From Rhodospirillaceae bacterium (GTDB taxonomy: Bacteria > Pseudomonadota > Alphaproteobacteria > UBA8366 > GCA-2717185): a stretch of DNA of 13,547 bases. Every line of letters begins with the position of its first letter. The stretch's first letter is position 1. A model generated the notes under the pieces. It made no database searches. It was given only the letters and a program-made list of their open reading frames with translations, and was not told the origin of the DNA. The stretch is from contig PBDC01000033.1 in assembly GCA_002717185.1 (NCBI GenBank), forward strand, positions 1 to 13,547. Direction: 5' to 3'. Shown here one piece after another: positions 1 to 7,450 of this stretch. Made by a program: the position numbers and the translations under genes.

Positions 1-1043
1 CCTGCGAGCTGTTGGCCGGTGTACTCGGCCGGCGCAACGAAGGCTTCATGCAGATGACGATTTCGTCGGGGTCCTATCAGAACGACCGTGCCCATATGGA
101 AAGACTATCGCAGATCAGCGGTAGGCCGCTGTTGTGGAACGTGGTTCAGGCATATGACCATAAGCCTGAAGTGCATCGTAGTGCGCTGCGCTGGCTCGAC
201 GATTGTCGCGACCGCGGCGTGCGGGTGTACGGACAGGGATTGACAACGGATGCCGGCTTTACCTTCACTTTCGAGGATTGGAATTTGTGGGATGATCGGC
301 CGGCGTGGCGAGCAGCTACGGTAGGCACCGTTGTGGAGCGCCTGGAGAAACTGGCCGACCCCGACCGCCGCGAGGCACTGAAAGCGCAGGTACCGCTTAC
401 CGTTACCGGTCCAATCCGGGACATTGTCATCACAGGGCCACGTACCGAAGAAACGGAGAAGTATCTTGACCACACGGTGGGGCAAGTGGCCGAGGCACTT
501 GGTAAGCACGCGGTCGATGCGATGCTCGACATCGCGGTCGCCGACAAGCTGAAAACCGAGTTCTTTGCTGCGCCACCGAACGTATCCAAGGTCCATCTCA
601 AGGAAATCGTTGACAATCCCTGGGTTCTTTTCGGCGTATCCGACGGAGGGGCTCATACAAAATTTTTGACGGCAGGGCGTTATCCCACCGAGACCCTCAC
701 CGAGATTGTTCGGGCCGAAGGCATGCTCAGTCTTGAGGATGCCCATTGGCGCCTCAGCGCGTTGCCGGCGATGGTGGCTGGTTTTACTGATCGCGGGCAG
801 CTCAAGGTCGGGGCGCCAGCGGATATCGTAGTTTATGACTATGAGAATTTGGCAATCACGCCAAGCGAGATCGTGCACGATCTGCCGGGCGGCGAGTGGC
901 GTCGCATCCAGCGGGCCGAGGGCTATCGCTATATCCTGGTAAACGGACAGGTCACAATCGAAGACGACAAGGAAATAAATACTTATTCTGGACGGCTGCT
1001 GCGCCATGGTGGTGGGATGAAGATGGCGATGGCGGCTGAGTAA
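1..1043 (+). CDS. Amidohydrolase, N-acyl-D-amino-acid deacylase type (5'-truncated)
   Basis: C-terminal part of a metal-dependent amidohydrolase related to D-aminoacylases and other amidohydrolase family 3 enzymes, which hydrolyse amide or cyclic-amide bonds in the cytoplasm. The reading frame is open to the left edge (Cys-Glu-Leu codons precede the TTG at 12), so the true start lies outside; about 347 residues are present, while the family usually has 480-570. The best marker is the SDGGAH motif near 639-656, whose Asp (codon 642-644) matches the catalytic, metal-associated Asp of D-aminoacylases. It is followed by RYPTETL and, further on, by GQLKVGAPADIVVYD, the typical C-terminal strand where the small beta-domain closes the fold. 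The N-terminal HxH metal site is not in the window. It appears to be cotranscribed with the flavin monooxygenase that starts 50 bp downstream. The family assignment is firm; the substrate (N-acyl amino acid, hydantoin-like ring or other amide) is unknown. Confidence 0.88.
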   Translation, partial: CELLAGVLGRRNEGFMQMTISSGSYQNDRAHMERLSQISGRPLLWNVVQAYDHKPEVHRSALRWLDDCRDRGVRVYGQGLTTDAGFTFTFEDWNLWDDRPAWRAATVGTVVERLEKLADPDRREALKAQVPLTVTGPIRDIVITGPRTEETEKYLDHTVGQVAEALGKHAVDAMLDIAVADKLKTEFFAAPPNVSKVHLKEIVDNPWVLFGVSDGGAHTKFLTAGRYPTETLTEIVRAEGMLSLEDAHWRLSALPAMVAGFTDRGQLKVGAPADIVVYDYENLAITPSEIVHDLPGGEWRRIQRAEGYRYILVNGQVTIEDDKEINTYSGRLLRHGGGMKMAMAAE

Positions 1044-1092
1044 GATCCGATTGCATGGACCTATTGGCTTATGCGTGCCTAAACTGGTGCCT

Positions 1093-2436
1093 ATGAAACG
1101 ACAGCTACATCTCAACTTGTTTATCCAGAGCCGCGGTCATCATGAGGCATCCTGGCGACATCCCTTGGCCTCGCCGTTGGAGATGACCGATATTCGTTAT
1201 TTCCAAACACTTGCGAAACGTGCGGAGGAGGGTCTATTCGATTCGATTTTCCTCGCCGACACGTTGGCCGTTTGGGACGATGTCGAGCGGGCGGCGCGGA
1301 CTTGGCTGGAGCCCCTTACTGTGCTGGGCGCTTTAGCCGTTTCGACGCAGCATATTGGACTCATCGCAACCGCTTCGACGACCTACTCCGAACCCTTCAA
1401 TCTGGCGCGGCAGTTTTCTTCGCTTGATCATATGAGTGGCGGCCGCGCCGGCTGGAATATTGTCACCACCTGGTCCGTGCCGGCAGCAAAGAATTTTGGT
1501 GGCGACGGGCAACCTAGCCACGACGACCGCTACACCCGCGCGGAGGAATATCTCCGGGTTGCTAAAGATTTGTGGGACAGCTGGGCCGATGACGTCCTGG
1601 TCGATGACCGGGAAAGCGGTCAGTATGCACATGCCAACCGCATTCTGCCGATCGATCACAAAGGCAACTACTACCAGGTCGCTGGGCCGCTCAACGTCCC
1701 TCGCTGCCCGCAGGGGCGGCCAGTGCTCGTTCAGGCGGGATCGTCGACGACCGGCCGGCGTTTTGCGGCGCGGCATGCGGAAGCCGTGTTCACCGCGCAT
1801 TTGGAAAAGGCGACGGCGCAGGCTTTCTACAAAGACTTGAAGGCACTTGTAGTGGAAGAAGGGCGATCCCCGGATCAGGCGCTGATCCTTCCTGGATTAA
1901 GCCCTGTGATCGCTGGGACCGAAGAGGAGGCGCGACGCATCGCGCAGGAACTGAACGACCTCGCCGACCCAGAGATCGGCCGCAAAAGGTTGTCCGGCCG
2001 CTTCGGGGGGCACGACTTCTCGCACCTGCCACTCGATGAGCCATTGACACCGGATGATTTTCCGGACCCGTCTACGGTACAAGCTGCGCGCAGCCGAACG
2101 GAAGTTATCGTCGGGTTGGTGCGGCGTGAAGGGCTGACCCTGAGGCAACTGCTGTCGAAGCTTGCCGGCGCGCGGGGCCATTTTGTTTTTGCTGGCACAC
2201 CTGAGCAATTGGCTGATCTGATCGAGGAATGGTTCACAGACGGCGCATCGGATGGCTTTAACTTAATGCCACCAATTTTGCCGGCAATGCTTGACGCCTT
2301 TGTTGATGAGGTAGTGCCGATCCTGCAGAAACGTGGCCTCTTTCGCACCGAATATGAAGGGGTGACCTTGCGTGATCATTTAGGCCTCACCCGACCGGAA
2401 AGCCGGTTCTGGCCGAACAAGCAAGCAGCGGAGTAG
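1093..2436 (+). CDS. LLM-class FMN-dependent monooxygenase, NtaA/SnaA/DszA family
   Basis: Flavin monooxygenase of the nitrilotriacetate/dibenzothiophene-sulfone monooxygenase family. These enzymes use reduced FMN from a separate reductase and O2 to cleave C-N or C-S bonds; no reductase gene is visible here. Family signatures: N-terminal RQLHLNLFIQSRGHHEASWR, FLADTLAVWDD, TTYSEPFNLAR, SGGRAGWNIVT, the substrate-cap segment RPVLVQAGSS followed by GRRFAARHAEAVFTA, and a C-terminal GTPEQLADLIEEWF region. Length is 447 aa, normal for the family. The ATG at 1093 is preferred over the TTG at 1051 because homologues begin right at the MxRQLHLN strand and the 14 extra residues look unrelated; no good Shine-Dalgarno is seen before either. 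It lies 49 bp after the amidohydrolase and 18 bp before the GMC gene, so it is probably in one operon with them. DszA-type members are among the enzymes reported to use a flavin-N5-(per)oxide; whether this one does is inference. Confidence 0.93.
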   Translation: MKRQLHLNLFIQSRGHHEASWRHPLASPLEMTDIRYFQTLAKRAEEGLFDSIFLADTLAVWDDVERAARTWLEPLTVLGALAVSTQHIGLIATASTTYSEPFNLARQFSSLDHMSGGRAGWNIVTTWSVPAAKNFGGDGQPSHDDRYTRAEEYLRVAKDLWDSWADDVLVDDRESGQYAHANRILPIDHKGNYYQVAGPLNVPRCPQGRPVLVQAGSSTTGRRFAARHAEAVFTAHLEKATAQAFYKDLKALVVEEGRSPDQALILPGLSPVIAGTEEEARRIAQELNDLADPEIGRKRLSGRFGGHDFSHLPLDEPLTPDDFPDPSTVQAARSRTEVIVGLVRREGLTLRQLLSKLAGARGHFVFAGTPEQLADLIEEWFTDGASDGFNLMPPILPAMLDAFVDEVVPILQKRGLFRTEYEGVTLRDHLGLTRPESRFWPNKQAAE

Positions 2437-2454
2437 AAATCGGGGAAGGTAAAA

Positions 2455-4095
2455 GTGGCGGAAACGTTCGATTACGTGATCGTAGGCGCTGGTTCGGCCG
2501 GCTGTATCTTGGCGAACCATCTAACGGCCGACGGGAAGAATACCGTATGCCTGCTAGAGGCGGGCCCGCCGGATTGGAACCCCTACATTCATATTCCGGC
2601 AGGCTTCATTAAGACACTAACCAACCCGAAGGTGAATTGGCTCTACGAATCCGAGCCAAGCCACTGGACTGCCGGACGCAACATCGCAGTGCCGCGCGGT
2701 AAGACCCTGGGTGGATCTAGTTCGATCAATGGTCATATTTATAATCGCGGCCAGCGCATGGATTTCAATAACTGGGCGCAGCGTGGTAACCAGGGGTGGG
2801 GCTATGCCGACGTGCTGCCTTATTTTCGCCGCTGTGAGACGCGTGTTGGCGGTGAGGACAGCTTCCGCGGACGTGACGGCAATATGACCGTGACAGACCT
2901 CAATTACAGTCATCCGCTGTGCGAGACCTTCATGAATGGGGCGGCGGAACTCGGGATCCCACGCAACCCGGATTACAACGGCGAGCGGCAGGAGGGCATC
3001 TCCTACGTCCAGCGAACCGCGAATAAGGGGCGCCGGATGAGCACTGCGCGTGCTTTCCTGAAGCCGGTCAAGTCGCGCGTGAACTTGACACTGCGAACGC
3101 GTGCGCATGCGACACGCCTGCTTCTGGAAGGTAAGAGGGCCGTAGGCGTCGAATACGCGAAGGGTGGACGCGGCGGACATACCGTCGAGGTGCGGGCAAC
3201 CCGCGAGGTCATCCTCAGTGGTGGCGCGATCAACTCGCCGCAGCTCTTGCAGATGTCCGGCATTGGCCCCGGAGATCTACTGCAGTCACTCGGCATTGAT
3301 GTAGTTCACGAGTTGCCGGGCGTCGGAGAAAATTTGCGCGATCACTACGCCCCCCGGTTCAGTGGAAAGATAAAAAACACCAAAACTATCAATGAACAAT
3401 CTCAAGGTCTTAATCTTGTTGGTGAGGTATTAAAATACGCGGTGGGCCGCAAGAGTATCCTCAGCCTTAGCCCGTCTATGGTCTATGGCTTCTGGCATAC
3501 GGACCCGGCTTCAAAGAGCAACGATTTGCAATTTATTTTTACACCGGCGAGCTACAACGTCTATGTGCACGGCATGCTGAATGATTATCCGGGCTTCACC
3601 GTAGCGACGTGGCAGCATAGGCCGGAAAGTAAGGGCTACGTCCGGGCGAAGTCGGCTGACCCATTCGACAAGCCGACAATCCAGCCAAATTATCTGAGCC
3701 ACGAAACTGACCAGCAGGTAACGATTAAAGCGATGAAATTGTCGCGGGCGCTGGGTGAGACTGACGCCATGAAACCCTATTTCGACGGATGGGAGTACCC
3801 AGATACTGATATTCGTGGCAACGATGAGCTGCTGGATGCAGCGCGCCATGTTGGGAATACGACGTTTCATGTGATGGGCACCTGTCGTATGGCACCAGAC
3901 ACCGACAAAACTGCCGTGGTCGATGACAAACTGCGCGTTCGTGGCATGGAAAATTTGCGCGTGATTGACGCTTCGATTATGCCAGCGATGGTGTCAGCCA
4001 ATCTCAACGCTGCGACCATGATGATCGGGGAAAAAGGCGCAGACATGGTGATGGGAAAACCCATCCTCGAGCCTATTATTGTGCCGGATGCGTAG
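2455..4095 (+). CDS. GMC-family FAD oxidoreductase (choline dehydrogenase-like)
   Basis: Glucose-methanol-choline flavoprotein that oxidises an alcohol to an aldehyde or ketone. The 546 residues are full length. FAD-binding GAGSAG lies at residues 11-16. GMC signature 1 is around residues 81-105 (GKTLGGSSSINGH), and signature 2 around 256-271 (GGAINSPQLLQMSGIG). The C-terminal domain carries HVMGTCRM at 472-479 with the catalytic His472, and NAATMMIGEK with Asn518 as the likely second active-site residue. The start is GTG at 2455, supported by GGGGAAGG just upstream (about 2441-2449). There is no signal peptide, so it is cytoplasmic, probably coupled to a quinone or O2. The sequence resembles the choline dehydrogenase/alcohol dehydrogenase AlkJ group, but that group is used very broadly in annotation and the alcohol cannot be named. 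It lies 18 bp after the NtaA-type monooxygenase and 9 bp before a small gene, suggesting one transcript. Confidence 0.95.
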   Translation: MAETFDYVIVGAGSAGCILANHLTADGKNTVCLLEAGPPDWNPYIHIPAGFIKTLTNPKVNWLYESEPSHWTAGRNIAVPRGKTLGGSSSINGHIYNRGQRMDFNNWAQRGNQGWGYADVLPYFRRCETRVGGEDSFRGRDGNMTVTDLNYSHPLCETFMNGAAELGIPRNPDYNGERQEGISYVQRTANKGRRMSTARAFLKPVKSRVNLTLRTRAHATRLLLEGKRAVGVEYAKGGRGGHTVEVRATREVILSGGAINSPQLLQMSGIGPGDLLQSLGIDVVHELPGVGENLRDHYAPRFSGKIKNTKTINEQSQGLNLVGEVLKYAVGRKSILSLSPSMVYGFWHTDPASKSNDLQFIFTPASYNVYVHGMLNDYPGFTVATWQHRPESKGYVRAKSADPFDKPTIQPNYLSHETDQQVTIKAMKLSRALGETDAMKPYFDGWEYPDTDIRGNDELLDAARHVGNTTFHVMGTCRMAPDTDKTAVVDDKLRVRGMENLRVIDASIMPAMVSANLNAATMMIGEKGADMVMGKPILEPIIVPDA

Positions 4096-4104
4096 GAGAA
4101 AAAG

Positions 4105-4491
4105 ATGCCGAAGGATGGTACCCTTACATCGGACAAGATGACTACCGTGGCCAAATTGAATGCTTTGGCTGAGTTCATGGATGATCTTGATGGTGATTTT
4201 CTTGATCTTCGTACCGTGCACCATGCTTGTGGAACCGCCCACTGCGCTTGGGGTTGGGGTGAGGTGATTGGCCTATTCCCAAAATCAGAGGGTATGGAGG
4301 TCGATTCCGTTTGGGCAGCAGAGTGGGACAGCGCGCAAAACGGGCACAGCTATATCCTCGGCCTGACTGAGGGGCAGTTCCGTCACTGCTTCGGCATGGG
4401 ATACCAGTTCCGTAAACTCGGTCGGCCCTATTCTCCGGCAGACGTGGCGCGGCATCTGCGCGAAACAGTTAGCGAACTTAAAGGCGTCTAA
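4105..4491 (+). CDS. Uncharacterised small protein with CGTxxC motif
   Basis: A 128-residue cytoplasmic protein of unknown function. The start ATG at 4105 is well supported: AGGAGA (4094-4099) overlaps the stop codon of the GMC gene and sits six bases upstream, so translation is probably coupled. Visible features are an acidic helix (EFMDDLDGDFLDL), then HHACGTAHCAWGWGE at residues 39-53 with Cys42 and Cys47, several Trp residues at 49, 51, 70 and 74, and a later ILGLTEGQFRHCFG segment. The pattern CGTxxCxxGW followed about 35-40 residues later by an LGLT..q...lF helix recalls a widespread family of small bacterial and phage hypothetical proteins; this link rests on motif memory only. No catalytic role can be assigned. 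It is odd as the last gene of a catabolic operon. Its stop codon overlaps the stop codon of the convergent hydroxylase gene. Confidence 0.85.
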   Translation: MPKDGTLTSDKMTTVAKLNALAEFMDDLDGDFLDLRTVHHACGTAHCAWGWGEVIGLFPKSEGMEVDSVWAAEWDSAQNGHSYILGLTEGQFRHCFGMGYQFRKLGRPYSPADVARHLRETVSELKGV

Positions 4492-6749
4492 CGTTTCTCC
4501 AGTAACCTTAATATTCGCATCGCCGAAACTGGCAAACGCGTCACCGCTCCAGGTTGTTGTAGTGCATCGTCGATTGCGGCAGCGATTGCGGCGCCAACGG
4601 CATTAATACCGCCTTCGCCGGCGCCTTTCAGTCCGAGCTCATTGAGGGGGCTGGGTGCATTTTCGGTGATTAGCACGTCGATGGGCGGTACTTCGTGGGC
4701 GATCGGTATGTGGTAGTCCATCAAGGTCGCGGCTAGGGGCTCTCCATTTGAAGCGTAGTAGAACTCCTCAAACAGCGCTCCTCCTATGCCTTGCACCAGG
4801 CCGCCGGCTAGTTGGCCTTCAATTAGCATTGGGTTGACGGCGCGGCCGACATCGTAAGCGACAAGATATTTCTCAATAGTCACGGCACCGGTCTCTCGGT
4901 CGATGCGAAGGGCGACGATGTGCACGCCGTAGGGATAATTCATATGGTCGCAACGGAACGTGGCTTCTGCTCGGAGTGGTACGTTTAGGTTAGAGAGGGT
5001 CATGCCGGTATCATTACCGTCGCGTCTAATGGTGCCGTCCACGAGGTTGAGGCGATCCGTGACGCTTTGCAGGAGCGGGGCAGCAGCTAAAAGGATCTGG
5101 TTCCGGAGTGCGTTCGCAGCCTGCCGTGTGGCTTCTCCAGTCATCACGGTAACCCTAGAGGCGTGGGCGCCATAGCCCTCTGTGATGCGGTTCGTCTGGC
5201 CGTGCACCACGCGGCAGTTGTTATATTCGATGCCCAGCGTATCGGCTGCGATCTGGGCGATGACGGTCTCCATGCCCTGACCAACCGATGCGGCGCCCGT
5301 AATGATCTCGATCGCGCCGTCCTTTGCTAGCTCGATCTTCACCGTTTCGACTGGCCCGAGGCCAGTTTTCTCGACGAACATGGCAAGGCCGATGCCTGAT
5401 AGCTCACCTTGTTCCCGTCGTGCCGCTGCGTCCCTTTGCAAACTTTGCCAATCGGCGGTAGTTAGCGCTTTGTCAAGCAGCCCTTCATAGTCACCGGAAT
5501 CAAGAATAACAGGTACGTCCAGCGCTTTGAGCGGGCGTTTGTATGGCATCTCATTCGCGCTAAGTAGGTTGCGGCGGCGTACGTTGATGGGATCGAGGCC
5601 TAGATGGGCGGCGATCGCGTCCAGTAGTCGTTCGCGTACCAAGCTTGTTTCGAACCGGCCCGGAGCACGATAGGTTGCAGCCGGGGTTTTGTTGGTCAGG
5701 CGGACATGGCCGGTGGCCCGGTAGTGTGGCACGCGATACGGGCCTAGCATCAGGCCGGCCGCCATGTCGGCGACCCTGACACCGTGGGTACGGATATAAG
5801 CGCCCTGATCGTGGAAGAAGGTGTCGTCAATCGCTTGGATACAGCCGGTGTTGTCAAAGGCAACCGTAACTCGGTGGCGCTGTTCGCGTGAATGGTTGGC
5901 AGCCAGTAGGTGCTCGTTGCGGCTCTCTATCCACTTTACTGGTCTGCCAAGCCGGAGGGCGCCAAGGCAGACTAGCACGTCCTCGGGATAGAGCTCGCCG
6001 CGCACACCGAAACCTCCGCCAACATAGTTTTCGTAAAGATCGATGGTGGCCGCCTCGCGCCCAAGCATCTGCGCAAGTTGGTCACGGTTCCAGTGCGGGC
6101 GCTTGGCGGCCCCGTACAAATGCAAGTGTCCGGCTTCGGTGCGTGCTAGGGCACCACGTGTCTCCAGTGGCACGGCAGAGTGTCGGCCGATGGAAAGTTC
6201 GAGTTCGAGACGATGGTCGGCAGTGGCGATCGCAGTGTCGACATCGCCATAGGATTTGCGAACCACCGCCGGTTCTGTCGAATGACCGGGTGAGAAGGTA
6301 CATGGAGGCACGTTAGCTTCAAGTAACGGCGGGCGGTCGTCGATGTCGAGGGTAACCTGTTCAGCAGCATCCTCGGCTGCCCAAGTAGTTTCGGCGAAGA
6401 CGACCGCGACCGGTTCGCCCACATAGCGAATAACGTCGCGGGCAAGCACTGGTTGTCGATAGGGCTCAAGGCCTTTCACGCGCGTAGCTCGAAAGGGGAT
6501 CGTCGGGATTTCCGTAATGTTGGCGCTGGTCCAGATGGCAGTGACACCGGGCATCTCGGAGGCTGTTGTGATGTCAATTGAACGAAGGAACCCGTGTGCG
6601 ACGGGAGCACGGACGACGATCATGTGATGCTGCCTTGGAAAGCTGAGGTCTGCGATGAAGGTTGCCTCACCAGTCAGCATAGGTGCGTCTTCCAGGCGGG
6701 GCACAGAGCGCCCTATATAGGTTTGTGTCGAGCGATCCGGATCCGCCAT
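4488..6749 (-). CDS. Xanthine dehydrogenase family molybdopterin-binding subunit (CoxL-like)
   Basis: Large catalytic subunit of a molybdenum hydroxylase, the family of xanthine dehydrogenase, CoxL-like proteins, nicotinate hydroxylase and quinoline oxidoreductase. These hydroxylate heterocycles or aldehydes using water as the oxygen source. The 753 residues are full length: the N-terminal VGRSVPRLED...LTGEATFIADL a/b hammerhead domain, then MoCo-binding GGGFG (244-248), the TYRAPGRFE loop (359-367), GQGMET (491-496), GYGAHAS (525-531), the long VNPMLIEGQLAGGLVQGIGG segment (639-658) and KGAGEGG (708-714), whose Glu712 matches the catalytic base. The active-site loop lacks the Cys-Ser-Phe-Arg of true form I CO dehydrogenase, so CO oxidation is unlikely. 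The usual 2Fe-2S and FAD subunit genes are not adjacent: the gene is flanked by a small convergent gene and a divergent coaE. The start is ATG at 6749 with no Shine-Dalgarno, possibly leaderless. Confidence 0.93.
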   Translation of the reverse strand: MADPDRSTQTYIGRSVPRLEDAPMLTGEATFIADLSFPRQHHMIVVRAPVAHGFLRSIDITTASEMPGVTAIWTSANITEIPTIPFRATRVKGLEPYRQPVLARDVIRYVGEPVAVVFAETTWAAEDAAEQVTLDIDDRPPLLEANVPPCTFSPGHSTEPAVVRKSYGDVDTAIATADHRLELELSIGRHSAVPLETRGALARTEAGHLHLYGAAKRPHWNRDQLAQMLGREAATIDLYENYVGGGFGVRGELYPEDVLVCLGALRLGRPVKWIESRNEHLLAANHSREQRHRVTVAFDNTGCIQAIDDTFFHDQGAYIRTHGVRVADMAAGLMLGPYRVPHYRATGHVRLTNKTPAATYRAPGRFETSLVRERLLDAIAAHLGLDPINVRRRNLLSANEMPYKRPLKALDVPVILDSGDYEGLLDKALTTADWQSLQRDAAARREQGELSGIGLAMFVEKTGLGPVETVKIELAKDGAIEIITGAASVGQGMETVIAQIAADTLGIEYNNCRVVHGQTNRITEGYGAHASRVTVMTGEATRQAANALRNQILLAAAPLLQSVTDRLNLVDGTIRRDGNDTGMTLSNLNVPLRAEATFRCDHMNYPYGVHIVALRIDRETGAVTIEKYLVAYDVGRAVNPMLIEGQLAGGLVQGIGGALFEEFYYASNGEPLAATLMDYHIPIAHEVPPIDVLITENAPSPLNELGLKGAGEGGINAVGAAIAAAIDDALQQPGAVTRLPVSAMRILRLLEKR

Positions 6750-6784
6750 TGGGGAATTATGCGTGCCAACCCTTGACGCAACAA
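6750..6784 (-). promoter_or_regulatory. Candidate promoter giving a leaderless transcript of the hydroxylase gene
   Basis: On the minus strand, CATAAT (plus 6756-6761) is a 5/6 match to the -10 consensus and is followed by six bases (TCCCCA) and then directly by the ATG at 6749. A weak -35, TTGTTG (plus 6779-6784), lies exactly 17 bases upstream of it. Transcription would begin at or next to the start codon, which fits the absence of any Shine-Dalgarno. The -35 match is only 3/6, so this is a candidate, not a firm call. Confidence 0.4.
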
Positions 6785-6853
6785 GGTCAGGTGCGCTTCA
6801 AACGGGGTTTCGCTAGTAAAGACTGGCGGCGATTGGGATGGGGTACGCAGCGC

Positions 6854-7444
6854 ATGATTATCGGTCTGACTGGCGGGATTGCGTCGGGCAAATCTACCGC
6901 GGCCAAATATCTAGGCGAGAAGGGCGCATCGGTCATCGATGCGGATAAGCTTGGTCATCGCGCCTACGAGCCAGATACCGACGCCTTCTCGAAGGTTGTA
7001 GTTGCCTTTGGTCAGGAGATAGTTGGCGCTGACGGCCAGATCGACCGCAAAGTACTCGGTAGCAAAGTGTTTGGCGATCCGGCAGCGCTGGACAGGCTGA
7101 CAGGCATAATCTGGCCCGAGATAGGAAAGCTTGCACTGGCAGAGTTTGAAGTAGCGCGCACGAAGCGACCAAACGCCCCCATTGTTCTTGAAGCGGCGGT
7201 CATGCTGGAGGCCGGTTGGGAGCCGATGGTAGACGAAGTTTGGGTCGTCATCGTTGACCCTGATACGGCGGTAGCGCGGGCGACTGCACGCGATGGGGTC
7301 GAGGAGGAGGCGATCCGTAAGCGCATTAGCTCACAGCTGTCCAACGACGAACGGCGTGCGAAGGCGGACATTATCATCGACAATTCCGGCGACGAAGTTT
7401 CGTTACGAGCACAACTCGACGAGAAGTGGGATCGGATAAAATAA
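6854..7444 (+). CDS. coaE: Dephospho-CoA kinase (CoaE family)
   Basis: Last step of coenzyme A synthesis: ATP-dependent phosphorylation of the 3'-hydroxyl of dephospho-CoA in the cytoplasm. The 196 residues match the usual length of about 200. The Walker A loop GLTGGIASGKST is at residues 4-15, and the substrate-binding DADKLGHRAYEP at 29-40. KVLGSKVFG, a WPEIGKLA helix, LEAAVMLEAGW and DEVWVV follow; the lid region ends in QLSNDERRAKADIIIDNSG. ATG 6854 is chosen because the P-loop strand starts right there; the frame is open upstream to 6683, but those residues do not resemble CoaE. A GGGATGGGG stretch about 11 bases before the ATG is a distant possible ribosome site. LGHRAY, KVLGS and LEAGW are unlike the E. 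coli type and resemble the CoaE domain of eukaryotic CoA synthase and Chloroflexota enzymes (from memory). Its setting among catabolic genes raises the possibility of a second copy. Confidence 0.93.
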   Translation: MIIGLTGGIASGKSTAAKYLGEKGASVIDADKLGHRAYEPDTDAFSKVVVAFGQEIVGADGQIDRKVLGSKVFGDPAALDRLTGIIWPEIGKLALAEFEVARTKRPNAPIVLEAAVMLEAGWEPMVDEVWVVIVDPDTAVARATARDGVEEEAIRKRISSQLSNDERRAKADIIIDNSGDEVSLRAQLDEKWDRIK

Positions 7445-7450
7445 TTTCCG

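Noticed and set aside
105..1115. Long minus-strand open frame (336 codons) opposite the amidohydrolase and the next gene's start
   Set aside because: The translation has no recognisable domain and is antisense to a well-supported amidohydrolase; long antisense frames are common at this GC content.
1436..2348. Several open frames on both strands inside the NtaA-type monooxygenase gene
   Set aside because: Low-complexity, Arg-rich translations with no family motifs; the monooxygenase frame has continuous conserved motifs.
4488..6749. True aerobic CO dehydrogenase large subunit
   Set aside because: The Cys-bearing active-site loop of form I CoxL is replaced by APGR and the coxM/coxS genes are absent.
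6773..6801. TTGACG at 6773-6778 as a -35 box for coaE
   Set aside because: The -35 hexamer is good, but no acceptable -10 lies 16-18 bases downstream (CTTCAA or TTCAAA only).
6683..6853. 57-residue N-terminal extension of the CoaE frame
   Set aside because: It would overlap the divergent hydroxylase gene and does not resemble CoaE; the P-loop strand begins at ATG 6854.
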